This document shows, piece after piece, positions 23,690 through 34,665 of a DNA stretch of 64,000 bases. The DNA lies in assembly GCA_943735955.1 (NCBI GenBank), contig OX030959.1, positions 10,340,824 to 10,404,823 of the forward strand, given 5' to 3'. The translations under genes and the position numbers were made by a program. The number at the start of each line of letters is the position of its first letter. Positions within the stretch are counted from its first letter, which is position 1. The DNA comes from Piscicola geometra (Eukaryota > Annelida > Clitellata > Hirudinida > Piscicolidae). The notes under the pieces are model-generated. The model was not told the DNA's origin. It worked only from the letters and a program-made list of their open reading frames with translations, and searched no databases.

Positions 23690-24095
23690 AAGTAGGCAAA
23701 GCTCAGTAATCTTTCCTTTAACTTCGAAAAATCATTCGAACTCGTAGTCCACAATAGTAATAAACACATCAAACCACTAGTTATACATCCATCCATTCAA
23801 CGCACTATCAAACTCACTATCTGAGGTATCACATTCACCGACACTCTCAACATTTCACCAAACATAGGTCATATTATCAACAAAAAAATGTAAAACTTAT
23901 TATGCCATCAAAACCATTCGTTCCCATGGACTCTTTGGTGCCAACCTCTTTGACATCACTGAGTCCCTCATCATCTCTCACCTTAAATATGCAGCTCCCT
24001 CTTGGTCTGGTTTTGCTAATCTGCAGCAAATCAAGCAACTTCAGTCCTTCATTAAAAAAATAAATAGACTTAAATATCTTTCCTCTTTGTATTAA
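23690..24095 (+). pseudogene. 5'-truncated copy of the 914-codon LINE
   Basis: Matches 7,735-8,150 of the intact LINE (AAGCTCAGTAATCT; TCCCATGGACTCTTTGGTGC; CTGAGTCCCTCATCATCTCT) with stops and small indels. It ends abruptly at 24,095 without the 3' tail, where the dispersed repeat family begins. Confidence 0.8.
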
Positions 24096-24650
24096 GTAGC
24101 ACAATATGAATGATTTTTTTTATAAAAATGTAAATCTGTCTTTTTGCAAAAAGTGAACCGATGTTTTTTGAAAAGCATCCTGAATGTCTGCTTGTGAAAA
24201 TTGAAAAACTAGAAATTTAATTTTTATAAATATAATTCATTAATTTAAATCCATAAATATAAAAAGAAGAGTAGGTGGAAGAGTATTTGAGTAAGCAAAG
24301 AATAATTTTGCTTCAGGCAGCTATCACTATAACTACGCCTACCCAAAATACAAATTCTGTTTCATGCTATGGTTGACGATTATGCTTGTATTAAGATAGG
24401 AGTTGAGAAATTATTGTACTTGAAAAACTGAGTGGGGTACATGTTAAGATGGGCCCCAGGACCCCCCTAGCATCGCTGCCCATACATACTCACAATGTAT
24501 TACTGTATTAGCATTTTTTCATCCCATTAGGCTCGTATCATAATTAGAGTTGAGAAATGTGTATTTTTAAAAGAGTGAGGGGGTTCTTGTAAAGGCGGAC
24601 CCCAGGACCCCTTCAGGATTCCCGCCTATGCTATAGAGATAAAAAGAAAA
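24096..24650. repeat. Dispersed repeat family (GACCCC modules)
   Basis: Shares long stretches with 58,850-59,460 (GTAAATCTGTCTTTTTGC, GCTTGCGAAAATTGAAAA-type stretches, CCCCAGGACCCCCCTAGCAT). Two modules, each ending with a GGACCCC and a CGCC(T)ATGC box, are in tandem. No coding sequence. Confidence 0.7.
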
Positions 24651-26107
24651 GTAGATGAAGATTTAATTAAGCAAATAATATTTTTTTGTTTAGGTGGACC
24701 CCCCTACTAATAAAAGGATCGCCGCCAATGCTAATTGAAAAATATTTATGTTAAGAGGTAAATAAATAAATTACTGATAAATACTTTTTTTTGAAATATG
24801 TTACCTATTTCTGCAGCAGAGCTTATTTAAACGTGCATAAAAGTTATAACGTGACCGCGGAAAACAATCAAAGCTTCACAACTAAATTAATAATAGTGAT
24901 TTCAGCGTTTGCATACTATTATTTGACAAAAGGAGGTAAGAGAGCCAGTAGTGTTCATAACTAGTGAAAAACTGAAAATATAGAACATTTTTCTTTTTTT
25001 CCCGGCTAGTCTTCTTGCCCGGTCTCTCCTACATAACTTGTTTTTATGAATTAGTTAAGATTATTTTTTTCAATACTTTTTTTCTAAGATTTTTTTCCGG
25101 TCACCGTTCATAAAAACCGCTATCAAATTCTTCAAATTTTTAATATTTATTATTATTATTTATTGAAAGTTTTATCACTATACTTTTAGCCTAATAAAAA
25201 TAATGTTGAAAATAATTTGAATGAAAAACAATAGCTTGGCTTCTATTCCTACCATCGCCTCAGTGAATCGGTGCTCCGGAGAAGCATTGCACGTTATGGG
25301 AGGAACCTAGTGCAACGGAGTTCCATGAGAACGTCTATTCAGCTTGCCAGGACGCCTAGTTAGTAACGAAAGAGCCTCTTCAGAATCAACAATTATAGAC
25401 GTTGAGTAACTGGCTCAAATTAAATGTGTGAACTTTACATTTGTAATAATTTATGCATTCTCTCAAATGTGGATTACTTTGAAAAATAAATTCTTTTAAA
25501 ACTACTATTATGTTTGTGGAAAAAAGTAAAAATACTATTTTATACTAATGTCATAGTTGATGATACCACATTGCGTTAGAACCCGATTCACTTTCGAGTA
25601 ACATTTTAAATCATGGAACAGCTCTAAAAATTTTCATAAAACACAAAACTAGGAAAGAATGACACAAAAAGCGTTTGAAGAAATGTATTATTGGTTTTAA
25701 GAACAACAAATGTTATAAGTTATTCCTCAGTGGAAGGCAAGACAGAACGTCAATAAGCAATAGCGTAAAATAGCGTTTTTTTAAGAGATTATGTATTTAT
25801 ATAAATTTAAACTTACAAGAGATTATATATTTATATAATCTCTTGTAAGTTTTCTGGCAGGGGAGACCAGGGCTGAATGTTACAGGCGTTGTTAAATAAA
25901 TATATTTATTTTGAAATATTTGTTAAATAAATTTTCATGTCTAGACGTGTTTTTAAATAACTTTTTTTAATTTAGTCATATTATATTGAAGTTATTTGTT
26001 TTAAAAAATTTAAGTTTTTGTTAACAACTTTTGCACGACATCCAATTAGTAAAATAGTTGAGTCAATTCAATCAGCTTGACACCATACAAAAGTTATGTT
26101 CGCTATA
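24651..26107. other. Spacer with repeat paired to 62,400-62,590
   Basis: Positions 24,790-25,040 match 62,400-62,590 (CAGAGCTTATTTAAACGTGC; ATAACGTGACCGCGGAAAAC). A GC-richer patch at 25,245-25,400 stands out but no frame is convincingly coding. A GGCAGGGGAGACCAGG terminus lies at 25,855. No gene is assigned. Confidence 0.5.
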
Positions 26108-26115
26108 GTCTATAG

Positions 26116-27658
26116 CAGTGTTATTTTCGTAACGAAAACGAAAACTAAAACGACAATTCTGAATAATCGTTCCACGAAAACGAAAATAAAAACTAAATTT
26201 ATTTTCAAAACGAAAACGAAAATAAAAACTATAATTATTTCCAAAACGAAACTGAAATAAAAACTATAATTATTTACACAACGAAAATTAGATAAATTTC
26301 AAAGTATGCCATAATATGTAAATGTATAGTTTATATAAAAAAATATATGTCTATGTTATAAACATTATCTTTGGGCTTTATGAAAGTAGCGCCATTTATA
26401 AAACGTTATTTTATTCAATCAATCAATCAATCAAATCAATTTCTATAGCGCTCTTTCCTCAAATTCAAGAGCGCTCGTAAATAAATTTTTTAAAGAGATA
26501 TGTCTTCAGATCCTTACGAAAAGTAAATAATGATTTAGAAGTAGTTAAATAAGGAGGTAATGAGTTCCAAATATATGGACCTGCATAATGTGGGTTGTAG
26601 GTTAACTGCACACAAAAGAAAGCACACTGCATGTGTTAAATGCACATTTGATTTTGCACATATCTTCTTTTTTACAGAAAAAACGTTAATTTAGGGTTAA
26701 GGTTGGGGTTAGGATTAGGTTTAGGGTTAGAGTTAGAGTTAGGGTTAGGGTTTTCAGAAAAATCGCAGTTTAAGAAAACATTTGCTAAATCAAATGTGCA
26801 TTTAACACATGCAGTGTGCTTTCTTTCGTGTGCAGTTCACTTATAACCCATAATGTGATGATAAATAGGAGTACGGCTATTAGTTTTGAGTCAGAAATAA
26901 ATCCTAAGCTACGACTATGATTAGATGGAACAATAGTATGAGAGGAAAATCTACATGGATCATTAATTAGTTAAGCATTTTTATCAAAAAATATAGGTTC
27001 AAATTTTAGTAGATTCAATTTTAAAAAATTTAACTAGACCAGTTTTCAATAGATAATAGACATAAACACAGTCATGTCTAGAAGATTCGTTCTGTCCTTC
27101 ATCTGCAGAGCCCATCTGCCTTGTAAAGTAGGTAGCCAGTGGGTGCTTGCAAGCTGTGCACTGGTGCTCGATTTGAGGCCCTGGCACTTCTTCATACACA
27201 CAGTCATGTGTAGAAGATTCGTTACTGCTTCGTCAATTAAATTATCACTTATTTTAATCATAAATTTGTTATTAAATTTAAAATGTGTTATTACTTAATA
27301 ATTTACGTACTCAATTCTTATAATATTTCAATTGACTGATAATTTTTAAAACTCATCTGTTGTTAATATACAGTTCTATTTTACTGTTTCATTTTATGTT
27401 CAATTAATTTTTTTTAGATATAAAAAAATAGTGTTCAAAGTTGTACATTAATATATTTTCGAAACTAAAATGAAAATAAAAACTTTAATTATTTTCAAAA
27501 CTGAAACGAAAATAAAAACTTTAATTATTTTCAAAACGAAAACGAAAATAAAAACTTTAATTATTTCCAAAACGAAAACGAAAATAAAAACTATAATTAA
27601 TTCCAAAACGAAACTGAAATAAAAACTAAAATTATTTTCTGAAACGAAAATAACACTG
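26116..27658. mobile_element. Non-autonomous hAT-type element
   Basis: Ends CAGTGTTATTTTCGT and complement, flanked by perfect 8-bp repeats GTCTATAG at 26108-26115 and 27659-27666; both are hAT features. Subterminal regions hold tandem copies of a roughly 36-bp unit (ACGAAAACGAAAATAAAAAC plus TATAATTATTTCC) which are in the same orientation at both ends. There is no transposase. It contains the third telomere-core palindrome at 26,593-26,848 and an L2/CR1-type 3' tail fragment near 26,416-26,480. Confidence 0.85.
26593..26848 (+). mobile_element. Palindromic MITE with telomere-like core, copy 3
   Basis: Perfect 9-bp target duplications CATAATGTG at 26584-26592 and 26849-26857 bound a 256-bp palindrome with end GGTTGTAGGTTAACTGCAC. 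Arms differ from copies 1 and 2 (AAAGAAAGCACACTGCATGT) but the core has the same order of TTAGGG variants and the same TTTTCAGAAAAATCGCA flank. Confidence 0.9.
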
Positions 27659-27666
27659 GTCTATAG

Positions 27667-28920
27667 CCCTAACCCTAATCCTAACTCTAACCTAAACTTA
27701 AGTTGTTTTTTAACCCTCATTCATTCTCTATTAATAATACTAAAATAAATATGGAAAAAATACTCTAGTTTATTGCATTTATTTTAACAACAATTAACCA
27801 AATTTAACTAGTTTGAGCTCCATAAATAGTAACTATAGCTATATAGAATACTATAGTCTATAGCGAATTTATTATCGAAGCTCCACCCAAGCATATTGAA
27901 TAGTTTATACAACTCAATCTTAATTATTTGAATAGTCTTAGTTAATATAGGAATTTATATTTTGAAAGTGATCGAATTCGCGTGAAACGATATGTTTTAA
28001 GTCTTGTAGTGAGACTCTTAAAGAGAAAGTATTTTTTCCCAAAACAACTTGAACTTTATGATCGAATTTTGGATAAATGTTTAACAAACAAAAAAACTCT
28101 GCCATTATAAGAGCAGATAAAGTCGAAACATCAGCGATACTGTACCATGGTCCTGCACCAAAACAAATAAGAAAGCTTGCTGTTAAAAATAATATCCAGT
28201 TTTCTGAAAAATAGAATATTGCTCAACAGGCAGACGCTGATTGGTTTAACATTTTTTATACGAAACAGTTCTTTTTCAATATGAATTTTTGAGGCTACAA
28301 GTCTGTTCAATCTCGACTTCTCAACCCCGTGTTGTAGTTTAGGTTTTTTTATACTGAATTTGATGATAACATGTTCATAAATAACGGATTTATAAAAAAC
28401 ATTGCTGAAATTGTAGCATATAGCGTCGGTCTCCCCTACTGCAAATAGTTTGAGCTCAAATTATTAATACGTCAATCCTTTCACCCAACTTTGAAATGTT
28501 TCAATTTTTATTTAAATAAATGATAACTAAATGCATCCAATCAACCTTCAACAGTATTTTGTGCCTACAATTAACTTATTCTCTGAATCCAATCAACTCT
28601 CAACCACCCTCCCTGTACCTTTATGATAGTCCCAATAAACTTCAAATTAAATTTGTACTGAAAAGTATTCAAAATGCAGGATGCAGAACTCGGAAATGTA
28701 AGTTTTAGAAATATTCGCATGCAATGAAAATGAAATTGTGATTTTTCCTTATAGTTTAAAGCGGTTATTTATGCTCTATGCAAAGACGGTTAGAGCTAAA
28801 AATAATTAAGACTACATAACTTTTACTGTAGAGCTTGCATAGTTGAAAAGCGAACAAACATTACAATTCAAGAATAAAGCAAAGATTTACTCGATAAAGA
28901 TATTGAAACTTTGAGATCCC
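27667..28920. other. Spacer
   Basis: Begins with a degenerate CCCTAACCCTAATCC stretch (27,667-27,700). A short open frame at 28,520-28,708 has no recognisable motif. A GTCGGTCTCCCCTACTG terminus is at 28,425-28,441, complementary to the 25,855 GGGGAGACC end. No gene is called. Confidence 0.45.
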
Positions 28921-28941
28921 TCAGTCAGCTTCTTGCCTCAC

Positions 28942-29368
28942 CTCAAAGGGATCGGTTAAAACATCTTCATTCACCACACTCTCTCTCCTACTCCCTCTTC
29001 TTTCTCCTCCAATCCTCTTTTTCTCGCCTATGCTGGACGGCGTGGCACTAAACCTGCGAGCACTGGAAGCTGTTTCCATGGGAGACAATATGTCTCTTTC
29101 TTCCACCATCGACATCCTGTCGCCCTCACTCACAGGAGTGGCACTCAACCGCTCCAAACTAAAAGGCAACACTTGTTCTCCCAACAAGTCTTCCTCGTAC
29201 TCTTCTGCAATTATTACCGAGGAAGTCTGTCTTGAGGGAATAGTTTTTTTAGAGATAATTCTTTGTTGTTTTTCCTTTTCTTCTTCCCATTCATCTTTTC
29301 CTTCTTCTTCATCTAGATTACCATTGGTAGAGTTGTTCTCAAACCACTCTTCTTGAACCGCTTCAGAT
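28942..29368 (-). CDS. Exon of an unidentified gene (acidic, with basic phosphosite-like motifs)
   Basis: A 427-bp stretch open in one frame between a TTCAG acceptor (29,370) and a strong GAG|GTGAGG donor (28,941). The first half is acidic and Glu-rich (NLDEEEGKDEWEEEKEK); the second half carries repeated PF(S)LERLSATP / RRFSATPSS motifs and a basic RRGSRRESVV stretch, resembling kinase target sites. Composition suggests a disordered region. I do not recognise the family. It lies on the same strand as, and downstream of, the calcium-channel gene; its partner exons were not found, so it may belong to another gene to the left. Confidence 0.45.
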
Positions 29369-29399
29369 CTGAATTTTAAAAATACTGCATTAATTTTAT

Positions 29400-30525
29400 T
29401 GAATTAAAATTTTTTACAAACTGATTCTAAAATCAACACAATATAGCAAAGCTGTAAAATAGCAATTGCAAAATACGTTTTTACAATGATTCCGAATACG
29501 AAAATCCGATAACTGCGAAGTAATATATTGTTAGAACTGAAAAGATTAAAAATTTGTAAATAAAATTTCCAATAATTATATACCCTTTTTCGGCGAAATT
29601 CAATAGGCCGACATGTTTTGTCGTAACTACTATAATCTAAGAATATACTAGGTTTCAGATAGTGAGAAATGCCCATGAATTATAACATAAACTATTTAAA
29701 CCAATTCGTTTAAAAAGAGTTTTTATGAAAATTAAAGTAATCATGGGCGTATCCAGCCCCGAATGAAAGAAGGGACATCTATTTTTTTCTTAAAATTAAA
29801 CAAAAATGTTTTCATGACTTAACACAAAGACAAAACTAATTTGTTTATATTTATTTTGAACTATGTTTGAATTCGTCAAAAGGAGCTGAATGAACTTTCT
29901 ACAGTGCAGGTGAAAGAAGAAAATTAATAATGTACAAACCAACGTATTTCTCAGGGTCAAGGTTTAAATTTATGACAAATTTATAAACTGTGTCAGCGAT
30001 ATCAATAGAAGGAGCGGCGATCTGCTGCAAATCTTGGGGAGATCCTACCCAAGATGGACGATCCTGGGGGGATCCTGGGGTCCGGATCCATTTTCGCCCA
30101 ACTTAAAAAACATTGTTCAAATTCTGTTTTGATACGAATATTTGATTAAGCAAAAAATAGTTTTGTATTTAGACAGCTATCACAATAACTACATATACTC
30201 ACATTGTATTACTACATAAACATTCTGTTTTCTGCCATAGTTGACGATTCTGCTTGTATCAAAACAAGAAGTTACAAATTTTTTTTATTGAAAAAAGTGG
30301 GAGATCCACATTAAGGCGGATCCCCTCACTACCAAAAACTGGGGGGCTCCAGACCCCAAGACCCCCCTCAGGATCGCGCCCATGATCAATAGCACTAAAT
30401 TTGTTGAATTCTACAAAACCTAACTTTTTTTCAATTGATGATAATATCTGGGTTTTTTTCTTCTCAAGAGTGGTTAAGTTAAATATAATAATAATACTAT
30501 AATATAATAAAATATTGTGTATTCA
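29400..30525. other. Spacer with dispersed GGCGGCGATC-type repeat
   Basis: Positions 29,990-30,390 hold a copy of the repeat family with GGAGCGGCGATCTGCTGCAA at one end and GGATCGCGCCCATG at the other and internal GGGGATCCTGGGGTCCGG. The rest is AT-rich without recognisable genes. Confidence 0.55.
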
Positions 30526-30529
30526 TAAT

Positions 30530-30695
30530 GCGCCAAGGCACGCAACTAAGCCGCCACTCACATGACATAAGTCGTGAAACACCGCATCATATTCACTAGG
30601 TATATGATAGCTCACGGTTGGTTAAACAGTGATTCGAACTAGCGACCTTTAAGTTGCAGGTCCAATGACTTACCATCTAAGCCAACCCGCTCGAA
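30530..30695 (-). mobile_element. tRNA-derived SINE
   Basis: Read on minus: TTGGCTTAGATGGTAAG gives an A box, and AGTTCGAATCAC a B box about 35 bp later, then a tRNA-unrelated body (GCTATCATATACCTAGTGAA; ATGATGCGGTGTTTC). The same body follows the tRNA-like head at 55,157-55,405. The 3' tail is missing. Confidence 0.8.
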
Positions 30696-30877
30696 ATATC
30701 TACCGCAACTGCGTCCTGCAGATTTCATGGCAGTCTGGTGTCCCTGTGTTCAAATATGCTCTCTACAGCATTCATGAATATTCACACAATTTAGAAAAAA
30801 TCTGATGATTGAAGTTTCCTAACCACCTTTTTACAAGCTATTTGATGGCTGAAATCATAGATTATTAGTCGAAGTTC

Positions 30878-32193
30878 TCCAACATACGTTAAGTATTAAA
30901 ATTCTTCCTAATTAAAAAAAATTAAAATGCTGTTTAAAAATTATTTAAAATATTTTTTCATATTTAAAATGCATAAAAACTATTTATAAAATATATAATT
31001 TTTTAAACATTTTAGTGCTTTTTCATCTATGCAATTGTCTTCTGCCAATTATTTTTCTTTTGCGATTTATTAACTAATTGTTAGCTATTTTGTACAATTA
31101 ATTGTTTAAAAAAATATAATAATATATTAATAATAATAACTCATAACGTCATATCAATGTGCGGTTCCAGGCTGTAGTAATGACAAAAAACAGTTTTTAC
31201 AAGTATTTCATTAGCAATAAAATACGACAATGCTTGTATCATTGTCTAAGTAGTTTTTTATTTTCTTTTTTGACTTATTGAATATCAAGTTATGCCACAA
31301 TTTCACCCAATCAATCAATTAATCTATTACATAAGTTTTTCCTTCACATATTTCTAAATTAAAAAATGATAATTAGTTACTAATTATTAATATAATTTAG
31401 CTTTTTTACAATTTAAATTTGAAGATTTCCAAAAAACTCGATGAAGGACGAATGAAAGTTGGTCATATTAAGAAATAAAGAAAAGATTTTAAAAGATGTG
31501 AATTTGAATTTGAAAGATTCTGCAGTAGGCATTTCCTCTCAGAAAATTATGAACCATATCCCATGTATAAATTTGAATTATTTTCTTCTTTATATATATT
31601 TGATTGATATTTTATCAAAGTCCAGCTTTGTAATAAAAATACATAGTTGTTTCCATATGAAAACATTTTATTGAATAAAATAAAAAAATAAAAGATAGAG
31701 TCTGTATAAATTTTATTTAAAACATAATGATGAAAATGAAAAAAGTAACTAATGAAACTAAGTTCTCCCTATTTCCCAACGAGAGGCTCTTGGAGGGCTT
31801 CACTAACTAAGATTGAATATCTTAGAATATCTTTAAAAAATCTCTGGTCACAGTCTTTTGAAGTTTGGCAGTGTATTGTTGTTGTTCAAAGCTGGAATCG
31901 GTTGACTGAGAGACTGAGACTGAAATGTTCGGTTACCAATTCAAGAAATAAAACTCAATCCAACTATTAAAATATAAACCATAAGTGTTTTTTTAACGAC
32001 TGGTAAGTATAATAAATATATTTAATATTATACAATTAGAATATCTTATATCGCCCTTTTTGATACAGAAATAAACAAAGTCACGTGATACTTTTCTTTC
32101 TATGCTGGGGATTTGAAGAATGACGGTCTCTTGCATTGGTGATTAATACAGAGGGCGTATCTATACTGCTTGTTGTTTGTAGGATATCTATGG
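30878..32193 (+). mobile_element. THAP-domain DNA element (decayed)
   Basis: The outer parts match, in inverted orientation, the short element at 60,997-61,473: left part CCAACATACGTTAAGTA and TTAGTGCTTTTTCATCTATG; right part GTTCGGTTACCAATTCAAG through ACAGAGGGCGTATCTATACT and TTGTAGGATATCTATGG. The 61-kb copy lacks the THAP-coding interior, so it is a deletion derivative. THAP domains are the DNA-binding part of P-like transposases. Confidence 0.65.
31149..31590 (+). pseudogene. THAP zinc-finger domain remnant
   Basis: The first piece (31,149-31,214) reads QCAVPGCSNDKKQFLQVFH, the C-x4-C start of a THAP finger. The second (31,421-31,590) reads KKLDEGRMKVGHIKK, stop, then FERFCSRHFLSENYEPYP, which carries the second Cys/His pair (CSRHF) and closing Pro. 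Between them is AT-rich sequence that could be an intron. An in-frame TAA and no downstream catalytic domain indicate a dead copy. Confidence 0.7.
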
Positions 32194-32839
32194 CTGAAAT
32201 AATATGCAATATTTATAAAAAGCCATCTCAATTTTGTTGAGTACGCCAGCCACGGAGAGTATATTTCTAATCATTGAATCAATATATTTCTAACCATTGA
32301 TAAATAACTCATTGTTATTAGGTTTTTTGTGAGTATGTACTCAAACAGCAGAAGTTGTTAACATTTTTCTATTCAGTAAACCTTTTTCCAGTTATAAAAG
32401 CTCCCCTGGATACGCACATGAAAGTCATAATGCCACAACCACCAAGAGTGAACACTAACAGGTATGGAGACGAAGCATCTTTCTTGTCAGCATCGTCAGT
32501 CGAAGCCTCATCACTTTGCACATCTTCCTTCTTGTCGTCTGTGTACAACGGGTAGTCCAACGATTGGTGCAGCTTGCCCAGCTTACTTTTGCGTCTTCGC
32601 AATTTCTCTCCTTCGAATGGATTTTCGAAGAGTTGTTAACTTCTGATGATTATGTGAAATAAATAAAAATACATTAAGCAAAAAAGATTTCAGCTTTGTT
32701 GGAATTTCGATGATCCTTTTTTTTGTTTTGGGCTATAAAACTAGACCAAATCCCCTTCTTGAGAACCAAACGGGTCCGTCTTAATCACATAGAGTTTTCA
32801 TTTCATCACTGGCAGCACGTCCTTCTCAACAGAATGCGT

Positions 32840-33165
32840 CTTTTTACTCTCCAGTCTAGAAGCAGAAAGGTCCACGGAAGACCGCGTCTTGCCCGTCGGA
32901 CAACTTCGGTTTGTCACTTACTTAGATTTTTAAGCAGCTTTCAATTCTGTCCTCTGAGACGCCCTCTGCAAAGCCATTTATGAATATTAAACAGGCCCTC
33001 CACTTCAACACCCAAAGCAGCGTAAAAAGTGATAAATCCTTCAGCGATTTCTTTCAAATTCAATCTGGGGCTCGTCAGAGTTGTGTTTTTGTAGACGACG
33101 TTGTTCTATTATCAGATCTCTACGAAAAAATAGCAGCATTTGAGAACCCGGTTGATGTATAAGAA
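32840..33165 (+). pseudogene. Reverse transcriptase fragment
   Basis: Shifted frames read AAFNSVLRDALCKAIYEY (RT motif with the catalytic Asp neighbourhood), then DFFQIQSGARQSCVF joined straight to VDDVVLLSDLYEK, so the segment between the GxRQG and (A)DD boxes is deleted. It ends at 33,162. A non-LTR remnant just downstream of the channel gene's terminal exon. Confidence 0.6.
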
Positions 33166-33285
33166 GATAGAAAATCTTAATTGAAATGAGTAATCCGATT
33201 AATTGTAGAGTATTGTATTTAATAAAATAATGAAAAGTCTTTAACAATTAAAGTCAAATAAACATTTTAAAATTAAAACACAAAT

Positions 33286-33411
33286 TTAAAAACCTTCATC
33301 AAGGTTCGATGGGTCAGTGGCACTTCTCGCCATCTGCAGCAGGGCTGACCGATTCTCTTCTCTCCATCTCAGCTGCTTCTGTCGTTCCTCTTCTCTTTTC
33401 ATCTTCGCGTC
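33286..33411 (-). CDS. ITPR: Channel gene terminal exon: coiled coil and stop
   Basis: DAKMKREEERQKQLRWREEN then RSALLQMARSATDPSNLDEG F and TAA. Joined to the previous exon it continues one charged coiled coil (DRQREEDAKMKREEERQ). Acceptor TTCAATCAG. An ATTAAA polyadenylation-type signal lies about 65 bp downstream (33,218-33,223 complement). Confidence 0.75.
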   Translation of the reverse strand, partial: DAKMKREEERQKQLRWREENRSALLQMARSATDPSNLDEGF

Positions 33412-34597
33412 CTGATTGAAATAACGAAGATGATTGCATTTGCAAGTGAAAAATAGAAAAATAAGATAATATATTTTGTTAAGTTGTAAGTATATTGGAG
33501 AACATTAATAAACATGAACAAAACAATAATATTTATGTAAATTAATAATTAATTTTATATATTAAAACTTCAGATTAACTAAACCCTTTTTTTACAAACT
33601 TCAAGTTGCAGGTTCGACGTCTACCATCTAAGCCCTCTCCGCTCCCCAGTAGTGCATGATTCAAACTATTTTCTTAAATTAGCATAGCTAGAAATTTAAA
33701 AAAAAATATATAAATGCACTATTGAATTTTGTCGATAATATTAATGTATTTTATTTAATATAATTGTTTGCTAATTTTCATTTAGTTTGTAGCCACTAAA
33801 CGCCAATACTTGTTCTTTGATATTATGCTGTTAGTTTGGTTAGTACGATTGTTCTATTTTTCTTTTATTTTATAAATATTTATTAGAGCTGTGCTTTAAT
33901 TCCAAGTTAACTTCCGATTAACGTGTTAATGGATTAACACCATTGAAAGTTTTTAACGCCGTTAACAAATTTTAATGCCGTTAACAAATTTTAATGCCGT
34001 TAACAAATTTTAATGCCGTTAACAAATTTTAATGCCCTTAAAAACTTAACGCATTCAAAAATTTCAATGCATTTGAAACTTTTAGGGAATGAAAAATACG
34101 TAAAATGTTTTATCTGCAATTTGTCGCCTTACACACGAATTATGCAGTTCAGTATTGCCACATCATTAGACACCTGATTCAAAAAACTTGAAATGTCTTC
34201 AAAAGGATGAAAGAGAACCAACGTGGAATAAGTTGGAGAAACTAGTAAAAGAAAAAAAACTTCCAAAACTATACAGCCTTCGCAGAAAAAGCAACTATAA
34301 ATTTAGGATTTTTTCGTGTTTAGTCTATATCGTTCACAGCCTGACAGACGCAGGCCATGTTACAAGGTTGTTTTGTTATTTGATAAAGTTGTTTTGTTAT
34401 TTGATAAAGTTTTTTTGTTATTTGATAAAGTTGTTTTGTTATTTGATAAAGTTGTTTTGATATTTGGTAAAGTTGTTTTGTTTTTTAATAAAAATTCTTT
34501 TGGTATTTGATAAAGTCTTAAGATAAGTTGAGATGGTTTTAAAGATAAAGTTTTCAAATAAGTTAATACATGAAGCGTCGTCTTTTCGCTTTAGGAT

Positions 34598-34665
<68 letters not shown>

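Noticed and set aside
25245..25400. GC-richer island as an exon or RNA gene
   Set aside because: No frame is open with family similarity, and no tRNA or 5S rRNA box pattern was found.
26090..27870. Element bounded by TTCGCTATAG inverted repeats around the hAT-type element
   Set aside because: Only about 10 bp match and no target duplication is seen.
32369..32655. Minus-strand exon with KLHQSLDYPLYTDDKKEDVQ
   Set aside because: The frame looks protein-like but an upstream TAA prevents a valid acceptor; a competing frame (KLTTLRKSIRR, donor AA|GTAAGC) overlaps it. Neither could be joined to other exons.
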